25,755 nucleotides of DNA, from contig JARBES010000131.1 in assembly GCA_030265145.1 (NCBI GenBank), forward strand, positions 1,293,729 through 1,319,483, written 5' to 3'. Below the pieces are notes generated by a model. It made no database searches. It was not told where the DNA came from and saw only the letters and a list, made by a program, of their open reading frames with translations. Origin of the DNA: Strongylocentrotus pallidus. Taxonomy: Eukaryota; Echinodermata; Echinoidea; Camarodonta; Strongylocentrotidae. Made by a program: the position numbers and the translations under genes. This document shows, piece after piece, positions 24,701 through 25,755 of the stretch. The first letter of the stretch is position 1. Each line of letters starts with the position of its first letter.

Positions 24701-25312
24701 TATGAACCGCTTCCTCCATCCAAGCAGGCTCTTGGTGAAAGACTCTTCCCTAGAGTCTATGCTCTACAGCCAGTGAGTATCTTCTCCACCGTATTGTATT
24801 CAATCTAGAATTTGTTTGTATTCAATAACATGTTGATCATGTGATGAATGTGGATCGTTTCATGTCATGGTATTGTGGGAACCAGCAAAGTTTAGACAAA
24901 ATGAAAAGTATAAATGTGGATATTGATATGTGGGGATCATTTCTGTTCTGTTGCTATATATGCTCCAGTCATGATATCCTCATTTGTCTATGCTTCTTCC
25001 CAATTATATTACTTGTAAAATCTCCATCATATCATTTGTAGTTTGTAATATTCATTGTAAGTTTTGTTAGATTCTGTCAAGTTTTTTTAATTGCGAGAAC
25101 CTGTAACAGTGTGACATAGCATATATACTTGTGAGCTTGATTCAGCCAGGCCTAATACCAAATGTCTTTCATTCTTTTTAGTCTCTTGCTAGTATGATCA
25201 CTGGGATGTTGTTAGAGCTACCACCAGCCAGATTGCTCCTGCTTCTCGCCAGTGAGGAGTCTCTCAGAGAGCGCGTGGAGGAGGCTGTTGATATCATCCT
25301 CTCTCGTGGAAG
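613..25312 (+). CDS. UBR5: UBR5 E3 ubiquitin ligase, internal part of gene (exons A-W, part duplicated)
   Basis: UBR5 is a giant HECT E3 ligase that recognises N-degrons through a UBR box and builds ubiquitin chains. It is known for nuclear and cytoplasmic roles in protein quality control and transcription. Seen here: UBR box (exons C-E), acidic and Ser-rich linkers (K-N, R-S), conserved helical blocks (P, Q, T, U) and the MLLE domain (V-W), in the same order as vertebrate UBR5. All 23 distinct exons have GT-AG borders and compatible phases. The window lacks the N-terminal propeller and UBA and the C-terminal HECT. Exons F-Q occur twice around a 100-N gap, so the span cannot be read as one linear transcript; the likely mRNA uses A-E, one allele of F-Q, then R-W. 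The main gap-free path totals about 1,782 codons, against about 2,800 residues for full human UBR5. Confidence 0.95.
780..1214 (+). other. Intron A-B
   Basis: 435 bases, GT-AG, AT-rich. Open frames run through it but stop in the phase needed for UBR5. Nothing else seen. Confidence 0.75.
1215..1437 (+). CDS. UBR5: UBR5 exon B
   Basis: Acceptor CTATAG, donor GTAAGC. Joined to exon A it reads [17 protein letters not shown], then a Ser-rich stretch, then the helical-looking segment [19 protein letters not shown]. It ends with two bases of a Lys codon completed by exon C. The open frame continues upstream of 1215, but that part is intron because the A-B junction phase fits only at 1215. Confidence 0.85.
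1438..1944 (+). other. Intron B-C
   Basis: 507 bases, GT-AG. A short ATTTGATTTGATTG direct repeat lies near 1475-1510; nothing else seen. Confidence 0.75.
1945..2257 (+). CDS. UBR5: UBR5 exon C, start of UBR box
   Basis: Acceptor CTACAG, donor GTAGGA. It reads [13 protein letters not shown], as in vertebrate UBR5, followed by a linker with six consecutive Gly and then [18 protein letters not shown], the first zinc-binding part of the UBR box. It ends in phase 0 after EHINQ. The linker before the UBR box is roughly 20 residues longer than the human one I recall. Confidence 0.93.
2258..2978 (+). other. Intron C-D
   Basis: 721 bases, GT-AG, AT-rich. No coding match and no clear mobile element. 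Confidence 0.75.
2979..3070 (+). CDS. UBR5: UBR5 exon D, core of UBR box
   Basis: Acceptor CCCCAG, donor GTAAGT. It reads [20 protein letters not shown], then [10 protein letters not shown]. The dense Cys/His pattern is the zinc-binding core of the UBR box, which in UBR proteins binds type 1 N-terminal (basic) degrons. It ends with two bases of a Lys codon. Confidence 0.95.
3085..3598 (+). mobile_element. Mariner/Tc1-like MITE, interrupted by a second MITE
   Basis: Begins CAGTCAAACCTGTC and ends in the matching inverted form GACAGGTTTTA...CTG, with TA on both sides (3083-3084, 3599-3600), the target duplication of Tc1/mariner elements. About 132 bases belong to this element; the rest (3214-3589 plus a repeated GTTTTA) is a later insertion near its right end. 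A related element lies at 12999-13173. Confidence 0.75.
3214..3589 (+). mobile_element. Nested MITE with CAGACCTGCCAACC ends
   Basis: Perfect 14-base inverted ends: CAGACCTGCCAACC at 3214 and GGTTGGCAGGTCTG ending at 3589. It is flanked by GTTTTA on both sides (3208-3213 and 3590-3595), an apparent 6-7 base target duplication. Inside are AT-rich arms with repeated AATACGA/AATACAA-like words. CAG-type ends suggest hAT, but hAT usually gives 8-base duplications, so the family is open. Confidence 0.75.
3601..3942 (+). other. Rest of intron D-E
   Basis: A 125-residue open frame crosses this stretch and the nested MITE but matches nothing I know and lies within the intron. Otherwise featureless. 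Confidence 0.7.
3943..4089 (+). CDS. UBR5: UBR5 exon E, end of UBR box
   Basis: Acceptor TTACAG, donor GTAAGC. It reads [19 protein letters not shown], the last Cys residues of the UBR box, then LIAGQ and a helical segment ending NLVTIPNSR. This is the last exon before the duplicated region and is present once only. Confidence 0.95.
4090..4494 (+). other. Intron E-F
   Basis: 405 bases, GT-AG. Its last 44 bases (from 4451) are the first bases repeated in copy 2 after the gap. Nothing else seen. Confidence 0.75.
4495..4601 (+). CDS. UBR5: UBR5 exon F, copy 1
   Basis: Acceptor TTTCAG, donor GTAGGA. It joins exon E as [20 protein letters not shown], close to the vertebrate sequence, then a basic tail rich in Arg, Ser and Gln ending RKNES. 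Copy 2 differs at three bases, all silent. Confidence 0.92.
5083..5382 (+). mobile_element. tRNA-derived SINE, copy-1 intron F-G
   Basis: A tRNA-like head (GGTCTAGTGGATAA as A box, GAGGTTCAAAT as B box), a CCGCGGCA acceptor-like end, the family body TAATGTCCTTTGGCAAGACA, and a 3' end GCGCTATA followed by an ATT repeat. Same family and orientation as 18327-18679 and 23343-23622. Absent from the matching intron of copy 2. Confidence 0.85.
5409..5532 (+). CDS. UBR5: UBR5 exon G, copy 1
   Basis: Acceptor TTGCAG, donor GTGAGT. It reads [20 protein letters not shown] and then a helical stretch ending LNGCQDKK. The Cys of NGCQ is Tyr in copy 2, one of three amino-acid differences between the copies. 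A SINE ends about 27 bases before this exon in this copy only. Confidence 0.92.
5818..5845. repeat. ATA microsatellite
   Basis: About seven AAT/ATA units in the intron after exon G of copy 1. The matching place in copy 2 has none. Confidence 0.8.
6002..6125 (+). CDS. UBR5: UBR5 exon H, copy 1
   Basis: Acceptor TTTGCAG, donor GTGAGT. The true frame reads [20 protein letters not shown], then [19 protein letters not shown] and TSS. The longer open frame that covers this exon is a shadow in another phase. Copy 2 differs at two silent sites. Confidence 0.9.
6440..6770 (+). mobile_element. Composite insertion in copy-1 intron H-I
   Basis: Copy 2 lacks this whole stretch between the shared words CATTTAATTTACTTTT and GGCTGCATC. 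It has two parts: about 6455-6600, which reads [13 protein letters not shown] in one frame, a phrase I associate with the end of LINE reverse-transcriptase reading frames; and a fold-back element at 6688-6756. The ends of the insertion are not sharp by eye. Confidence 0.6.
6688..6756 (+). mobile_element. Fold-back MITE
   Basis: Arms ACCGTGTATAAACCGCACC (6688-6706) and GGTGCGGTAAATACACCGT (6738-6756) pair almost perfectly around a 31-base loop with GGCGGC. The pair of arms and the GGTGCGG word suit a known type of short inverted-repeat DNA element of marine invertebrates; family not assigned. Confidence 0.7.
6838..6995 (+). CDS. UBR5: UBR5 exon I, copy 1
   Basis: Acceptor TTTCAG, donor GTAAGT. 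It reads [17 protein letters not shown], then [18 protein letters not shown], a helical segment strongly conserved with vertebrate UBR5 ([15 protein letters not shown]). It ends in phase 2. Copy 2 differs at about six silent sites. Confidence 0.92.
7413..7578 (+). CDS. UBR5: UBR5 exon J, copy 1
   Basis: Acceptor GTTTAG, donor GTTAGT. It reads [16 protein letters not shown], then [18 protein letters not shown] and [11 protein letters not shown], matching vertebrate [10 protein letters not shown] and SLIVPVRMGIARP. It ends in phase 0 after DAIQ. Confidence 0.93.
7900..8083 (-). mobile_element. LINE 3'-tail fragment, reverse strand, copy-1 intron J-K
   Basis: On the minus strand it reads a CAGCCATCTGGCTG hairpin (arms at 7945-7950 and 7953-7958), then AATAAAACCTTTTCAATC. 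The same sequence sits on the plus strand at about 16094-16202 in copy 2. A short hairpin, AATAAA and a short tandem tail suit a 5'-truncated CR1/L2-type LINE. Copy 2 has the empty site. Confidence 0.65.
8145..8324 (+). CDS. UBR5: UBR5 exon K, copy 1
   Basis: Acceptor TTTCAG, donor GTAAGA. It reads [14 protein letters not shown], then a Ser/His-rich linker, [20 protein letters not shown]. The acidic end suits the disordered acidic linker of UBR5. The donor is stronger than that of copy 2 (GTAATA). Confidence 0.93.
8640..8769 (+). CDS. UBR5: UBR5 exon L, copy 1
   Basis: Acceptor TTGTAG, donor GTAAGC. It reads [20 protein letters not shown], then [19 protein letters not shown], an acidic and polar linker with no recognised fold. 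It ends in phase 1. Copy 2 differs at three silent sites. Confidence 0.9.
8770..9241 (+). other. Intron L-M, copy 1
   Basis: 472 bases, GT-AG. Aligns through most of its length with 17073-17582; no inserted element recognised. Confidence 0.75.
9242..9391 (+). CDS. UBR5: UBR5 exon M, copy 1
   Basis: Acceptor CTGCAG, donor GTAAGT. It reads [20 protein letters not shown], then [19 protein letters not shown], matching vertebrate SDMELDLLA and SESNHSNQD. Acidic, likely disordered. Six silent differences from copy 2. Confidence 0.92.
9392..10005 (+). other. Intron M-N, copy 1 (empty SINE site)
   Basis: 614 bases. Near its end CTTATGTCTCTCTTTC is the uninterrupted form of the site that carries a SINE in copy 2 (18327-18687). 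Confidence 0.8.
10006..10207 (+). CDS. UBR5: UBR5 exon N, copy 1
   Basis: Acceptor CCTCAG, donor GTTGGA (weak). It reads [20 protein letters not shown], a run of Glu, then [18 protein letters not shown]. It matches the vertebrate acidic FFSEDDS and EPLERT segment. About eight silent differences from copy 2, whose donor is GTGAAC. Confidence 0.92.
10208..10702 (+). other. Intron N-O, copy 1
   Basis: 495 bases, AT-rich, begins GTTGGA. Nearly the same length as in copy 2 (497), with no insertion in either copy. Confidence 0.75.
10703..10836 (+). CDS. UBR5: UBR5 exon O, copy 1
   Basis: Acceptor ATGTAG, donor GTACGT. It reads [20 protein letters not shown], then a Ser-rich tail ending SAPPV; vertebrates have MQWAVRN here. 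One amino-acid difference: Ser in TSGSG is Asn in copy 2. Confidence 0.9.
10837..11184 (+). other. Intron O-P, copy 1
   Basis: 348 bases. Contains about 35 bases missing from copy 2 near 11110-11150; no element recognised. Confidence 0.7.
11185..11438 (+). CDS. UBR5: UBR5 exon P, copy 1
   Basis: Acceptor CTCTAG, donor GTAAGG. It reads [15 protein letters not shown], identical to vertebrate [11 protein letters not shown], then an Ala/Thr/Pro-rich linker, then [20 protein letters not shown] and YKAPEPL. One Glu (AENAK) is Asp in copy 2. Confidence 0.94.
11684..12072 (+). CDS. UBR5: UBR5 exon Q, copy 1 (cut by gap)
   Basis: Acceptor CAACAG. It reads [39 protein letters not shown], then [20 protein letters not shown] and [10 protein letters not shown]. 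Sequence stops two bases into the next Tyr codon where the Ns begin; copy 2 shows 359 more coding bases. Thirteen differences from copy 2, all silent. Confidence 0.93.
12073..12172. other. Assembly gap, 100 N
   Basis: Exactly 100 N, the usual placeholder for a gap of unknown size. On the left the sequence stops inside exon Q; on the right it restarts in the intron before exon F. The two flanks cannot be neighbours in a normal gene, so the gap marks a contig join, not a short unread stretch. Confidence 0.98.
12217..12323 (+). CDS. UBR5: UBR5 exon F, copy 2
   Basis: Same borders and length (107) as 4495-4601: acceptor TTTCAG, donor GTAGGA. Same protein, [18 protein letters not shown] onward. 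In this copy no exon E lies upstream, as expected if the contig starts in this intron. Confidence 0.92.
12324..12834 (+). other. Intron F-G, copy 2
   Basis: 511 bases against 807 in copy 1; lacks the SINE. Only parts of the two introns align well by eye, making this the most divergent intron pair. No element recognised. Confidence 0.7.
12835..12958 (+). CDS. UBR5: UBR5 exon G, copy 2
   Basis: Counterpart of 5409-5532, same length. It reads [20 protein letters not shown], ending LNGYQDKK, with Tyr in place of the Cys of copy 1. The SINE before this exon in copy 1 is absent here. Confidence 0.92.
12999..13173 (+). mobile_element. Mariner/Tc1-like MITE, copy-2 intron G-H
   Basis: CAGTCAAACATGTCT at the left and AGCAGGTTTGACTG at the right, inverted, with TA on each side (12997-12998, 13174-13175). 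Copy 1 shows the empty site TTATAGATAA at the same place. No coding capacity in 175 bases. Confidence 0.85.
13612..13987 (+). mobile_element. TTAA-flanked MITE (piggyBac-like), copy-2 intron G-H
   Basis: A 376-base insertion flanked by TTAA on both sides (13608-13611, 13988-13991). The ends AGGCATCGTTTAAC and, inverted, GGAGATTGGGTAAC are partly alike. Copy 1 has the near-empty site TTTTCTAAACATT. TTAA duplication is the mark of piggyBac transposons. No transposase frame is present, so it would be non-autonomous. Confidence 0.7.
14021..14144 (+). CDS. UBR5: UBR5 exon H, copy 2
   Basis: Counterpart of 6002-6125 with identical protein ([20 protein letters not shown], then [11 protein letters not shown]). 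The intron before it is more than twice as long as in copy 1 because of two inserted DNA elements. Confidence 0.9.
14528..14703 (+). mobile_element. MITE 'AGCCC', first copy, copy-2 intron H-I
   Basis: Inverted ends AGCCCGCCTGCACTA and, on the other strand, AGCCCCTCTGCACTA; 176 bases. Internal words CTACTTATAGCTACTT, CCCCCATGAT and GAGAGCTGATTTGATGAGAT recur at 16630-16817. Absent from copy 1. A short TTA/TAA-like flank suggests a 3-base target duplication as in PIF/Harbinger, but this is weak. Confidence 0.75.
14748..14905 (+). CDS. UBR5: UBR5 exon I, copy 2
   Basis: Counterpart of 6838-6995, identical protein ([16 protein letters not shown]). A 176-base MITE ends about 45 bases before it in this copy only. 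Confidence 0.92.
15318..15483 (+). CDS. UBR5: UBR5 exon J, copy 2
   Basis: Counterpart of 7413-7578. Its first base is A where copy 1 has G; both complete a Leu codon. Protein identical ([22 protein letters not shown]). Confidence 0.93.
15899..16078 (+). CDS. UBR5: UBR5 exon K, copy 2
   Basis: Counterpart of 8145-8324, identical protein. Its donor is GTAATA, weaker than GTAAGA of copy 1. A tandem duplicate of the last bases of this exon and its intron start, with GTAAGA, lies at about 16437-16450. Confidence 0.92.
16094..16202 (+). mobile_element. LINE 3'-tail fragment, copy-2 intron K-L
   Basis: Plus-strand version of the fragment at 7900-8083: AAACCACATTTGTATGTATT, hairpin arms CAGCCA (16147-16152) and TGGCTG (16155-16160), AATAAA at 16175-16180, then a TCAA repeat to about 16202. 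Shorter by an internal stretch than the copy-1 fragment. Likely a 5'-truncated CR1/L2-type LINE insertion. Confidence 0.65.
16630..16817 (+). mobile_element. MITE 'AGCCC', second copy, copy-2 intron K-L
   Basis: 188 bases, same family as 14528-14703. The interrupted host sequence GTATGTTAAATTTGATGG is seen whole in copy 1 and in the first unit of the local tandem duplication. The flank TAAA is doubled, so a 3-4 base target duplication can be read directly. Confidence 0.78.
16943..17072 (+). CDS. UBR5: UBR5 exon L, copy 2
   Basis: Counterpart of 8640-8769, identical protein ([20 protein letters not shown]). Acceptor TTGTAG, donor GTAAGC. Confidence 0.9.
17073..17582 (+). other. Intron L-M, copy 2
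   Basis: 510 bases. Aligns with 8770-9241 apart from small gaps. No inserted element recognised. Confidence 0.75.
17583..17732 (+). CDS. UBR5: UBR5 exon M, copy 2
   Basis: Counterpart of 9242-9391, identical protein ([18 protein letters not shown]). The donor is GTATGT where copy 1 has GTAAGT. Confidence 0.92.
18327..18679 (+). mobile_element. tRNA-derived SINE, copy-2 intron M-N
   Basis: Head with TGGTCGAGTGGATATG and GTGGTTCAAGTCCC (B box) and a GCCGCGGCA end, body TAATGTCCTTTGGCAAGACA and GGGTACCTGGTAGG, 3' end GCTCTATATAAGCGG plus ATT repeat. TTATGTCT flanks both sides (18319-18326, 18680-18687). Copy 1 has one TTATGTCT and no element. Confidence 0.9.
18714..18915 (+). CDS. UBR5: UBR5 exon N, copy 2
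   Basis: Counterpart of 10006-10207, identical protein. The acceptor TTGTCAG lies only about 27 bases after the target repeat of a SINE that copy 1 lacks, so this allele has a rebuilt branch-point region. Donor GTGAAC. Confidence 0.92.
18916..19412 (+). other. Intron N-O, copy 2
   Basis: 497 bases, colinear with 10208-10702. No insertion. Confidence 0.75.
19413..19546 (+). CDS. UBR5: UBR5 exon O, copy 2
   Basis: Counterpart of 10703-10836. It reads [19 protein letters not shown]; one Ser of copy 1 is Asn here (RTNGSG). Acceptor ATGTAG, donor GTACGT. Confidence 0.9.
19547..19859 (+). other. Intron O-P, copy 2
   Basis: 313 bases, colinear with 10837-11184 except for a missing stretch. No element recognised. 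Confidence 0.7.
19860..20113 (+). CDS. UBR5: UBR5 exon P, copy 2
   Basis: Counterpart of 11185-11438 ([26 protein letters not shown]). About 12 base differences, one changing Glu to Asp near the exon end (ADNAK). Confidence 0.94.
20358..21105 (+). CDS. UBR5: UBR5 exon Q, complete
   Basis: The whole 748-base exon, cut in copy 1. Acceptor CAACAG, donor GTGAGT, phase 1 end. After [15 protein letters not shown] comes a variable acidic linker ([10 protein letters not shown]), then a block almost identical to vertebrates: [20 protein letters not shown], then [20 protein letters not shown]. One of the best gene-identifying stretches of the window. Confidence 0.96.
21106..21433 (+). other. Intron Q-R
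   Basis: 328 bases, GT-AG, single copy. A T-run near 21212; nothing else seen. Confidence 0.75.
21434..21670 (+). CDS. UBR5: UBR5 exon R
   Basis: Acceptor CCGTAG, donor GTTAGA. It reads [20 protein letters not shown], matching vertebrate VTVDRNCLEVLPTKMS, then an acidic run of eleven Glu after DDDQ and a Pro/Ala-rich tail. Phase 1 at both ends. Confidence 0.9.
21916..22756 (+). CDS. UBR5: UBR5 exon S, long disordered linker
   Basis: Acceptor TTACAG, donor GTAAAT. An 841-base exon of about 280 residues, rich in Ser, Gly, Pro and Ala with no recognised fold, ending [18 protein letters not shown]. It fills the place between the LEVLPTKM and DMLLGRW blocks, where I recall only some tens of residues in vertebrates. 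The open frame continues upstream of 21916, but the preceding bases are a good polypyrimidine tract and the phase fits exon R. Confidence 0.88.
22757..23107 (+). other. Intron S-T with ACCTC pentamer repeat
   Basis: 351 bases, GT-AG. At 22971-22992 ACCTC is repeated just over four times. No other feature. Confidence 0.8.
23108..23318 (+). CDS. UBR5: UBR5 exon T
   Basis: Acceptor GTTCAG, donor GTAGGT. It reads [20 protein letters not shown], then [20 protein letters not shown] and [11 protein letters not shown]. Nearly identical to vertebrate [23 protein letters not shown]. Ends in phase 0. A SINE starts about 25 bases after the donor. Confidence 0.96.
23343..23622 (+). mobile_element. tRNA-derived SINE, intron T-U
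   Basis: The best preserved tRNA head of the three: GGTCTAATGGATAAGC (A box), GGATCA in an anticodon-like arm, GGTTCGAGTC (B box, 23398-23407), GCCGCGGCA. The head looks most like tRNA-Arg to me. The body has the shared TCCTTTGGCAAGACATTAAT and the 3' end GCACTATATAAATATCTG with an ATT tail. No clear target duplication. Confidence 0.87.
23781..24036 (+). CDS. UBR5: UBR5 exon U
   Basis: Acceptor CTACAG, donor GTAAGT. It reads [20 protein letters not shown], then [20 protein letters not shown] and [19 protein letters not shown]. The stretch [20 protein letters not shown] is the same as in human UBR5. It resembles the start of a HECT-type fold; the HECT domain proper is coded further downstream. 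Confidence 0.97.
24037..24521 (+). other. Intron U-V
   Basis: 485 bases, GT-AG, AT-rich. Nothing recognised. Confidence 0.75.
24522..24772 (+). CDS. UBR5: UBR5 exon V, Arg/Glu repeat and start of MLLE
   Basis: Acceptor TGACAG, donor GTGAGT. It reads [18 protein letters not shown], an alternating Arg/Glu stretch also present in vertebrates, then [10 protein letters not shown] and the first MLLE helix [15 protein letters not shown]. Phase 0 end. Confidence 0.96.
24773..25181 (+). other. Intron V-W
   Basis: 409 bases, GT-AG, splitting the MLLE domain. Nothing recognised. Confidence 0.75.
25182..25312 (+). CDS. UBR5: UBR5 exon W, rest of MLLE domain
   Basis: Acceptor TTTTAG, donor GTAAGA. It reads [20 protein letters not shown], then [20 protein letters not shown]. 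With the end of exon V this completes the MLLE domain, known to bind PAM2 peptides as in poly(A)-binding protein. The KITGMLLE core is conserved with Met in place of Lys. Last exon in the window; the HECT exons follow outside. Confidence 0.96.
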
Positions 25313-25625
25313 GTAAGAACTTTCCTCCCTCACTGTAGTCAAGTCAAAATAGAATTGCTTTAGTGTTCCTTTGTTAATATAAACCAAAAAGTCATGTAGT
25401 ATGTATAGAAAGTGATGATCTTAAACCTTTCTATGCTGTAGTAAGCAAATCCTACTCAAGAATTCAAACATGCATTTTTAAATTTGAGTTTATAGAAATA
25501 AATGTTTCCATCTGAACAGAGGCAGGTGCCTGTATTGTAAAGATTGTTCTCTTAGAAAATTTGTCATCCCGATTAATGAGATAAATAATTAGAACGAGAA
25601 AAAAATCAAGTAATTTATGGTAGCT
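25313..25625 (+). other. Intron after exon W, first part
   Basis: AT-rich intron sequence with no coding match. The next exon is not in the window. Confidence 0.7.
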
Positions 25626-25755
25626 GATTATTATTGTTTTTATTATTATTATTAGGCATTTAGCTACGCTATTCATAGTAAGGATATATTGACTGCTTTG
25701 AGAGGCATAGTGGTTTCTATAGGGTCAAGGGAAACTCACAACCTGCTATGACCCC
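25626..25755 (-). mobile_element. Possible ATT-tailed retroelement end, reverse strand
   Basis: On the minus strand the sequence reads AATAGCGTAGCTAAATGCC followed by an AAT repeat (25629-25656). A GCGCTATATAAATGCC-like end with a trinucleotide tail is typical of echinoid short retroelements, and the SINEs here end in a similar way. Cut by the window edge, so uncertain. Confidence 0.4.

Noticed and set aside
25182-25312. Start of the HECT domain within the window
   Set aside because: The exon ends just after the MLLE domain. None of the HECT signature near the catalytic Cys is seen, so the HECT exons lie beyond 25755.
1-25755. CRISPR array, operon or bacterial gene cluster
   Set aside because: Introns, SINEs and an animal E3 ligase show a metazoan nuclear genome. 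No spaced direct repeats of that kind are present.

Overview
The window holds an internal stretch of one large, intron-rich animal gene on the + strand: UBR5 (hyd/EDD family), a HECT-type E3 ubiquitin ligase. The gene is recognised from strings that match vertebrate UBR5 as I remember it: a complete UBR box (exons C-E), the conserved block around [15 protein letters not shown], the block [14 protein letters not shown] / [20 protein letters not shown], and the MLLE (PABC-like) domain with MITGMLLEL (exons V-W). The 5' part (beta-propeller, UBA) and the catalytic HECT domain lie outside the window. I find 23 distinct exons (called A-W), all GT-AG with matching phases, giving about 5,346 coding bases (about 1,782 codons).

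The main structural fact is that the middle of the gene is present twice. Copy 1 (4451-12072, exons F to the first part of Q) ends in mid-exon at a run of exactly 100 N (12073-12172). Copy 2 then begins (12173) in the intron before exon F and repeats the same 11 complete exons plus exon Q, which it completes. The order is A-E, F-Q(partial), gap, F'-Q', R-W. By hand count the shared exons differ at about 70 of 2,118 bases (about 3.4 %), with only three amino-acid changes. The introns differ by many whole mobile-element insertions with clean empty sites in the other copy. This is what two alleles of a very heterozygous animal look like when both are placed in one scaffold. I read it as an assembly duplication, not a real exon duplication.

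The organism is probably a sea urchin or close relative. This rests on the deuterostome-like UBR5, allele divergence of several percent, and tRNA-derived SINEs with an ATT-repeat tail, plus several MITE types that I associate with echinoid genomes. This is inference.

Region by region: 1-612 intron; 613-4089 exons A-E with a nested pair of MITEs in intron D-E; 4451-12072 allele 1 with a SINE, a composite fold-back insertion and a LINE-tail insertion; 12173-20746 allele 2 with a mariner-like MITE, a TTAA-flanked element, two copies of another MITE, a LINE tail, a tandem intron duplication that creates a second splice donor, and a SINE; 20747-25312 single-copy exons Q'(rest)-W with a third SINE; 25313-25755 intron with a likely reverse-strand repeat. 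I see no second gene, RNA gene, CRISPR array or new system. The value of the window is as a natural two-allele comparison of a strongly constrained gene.
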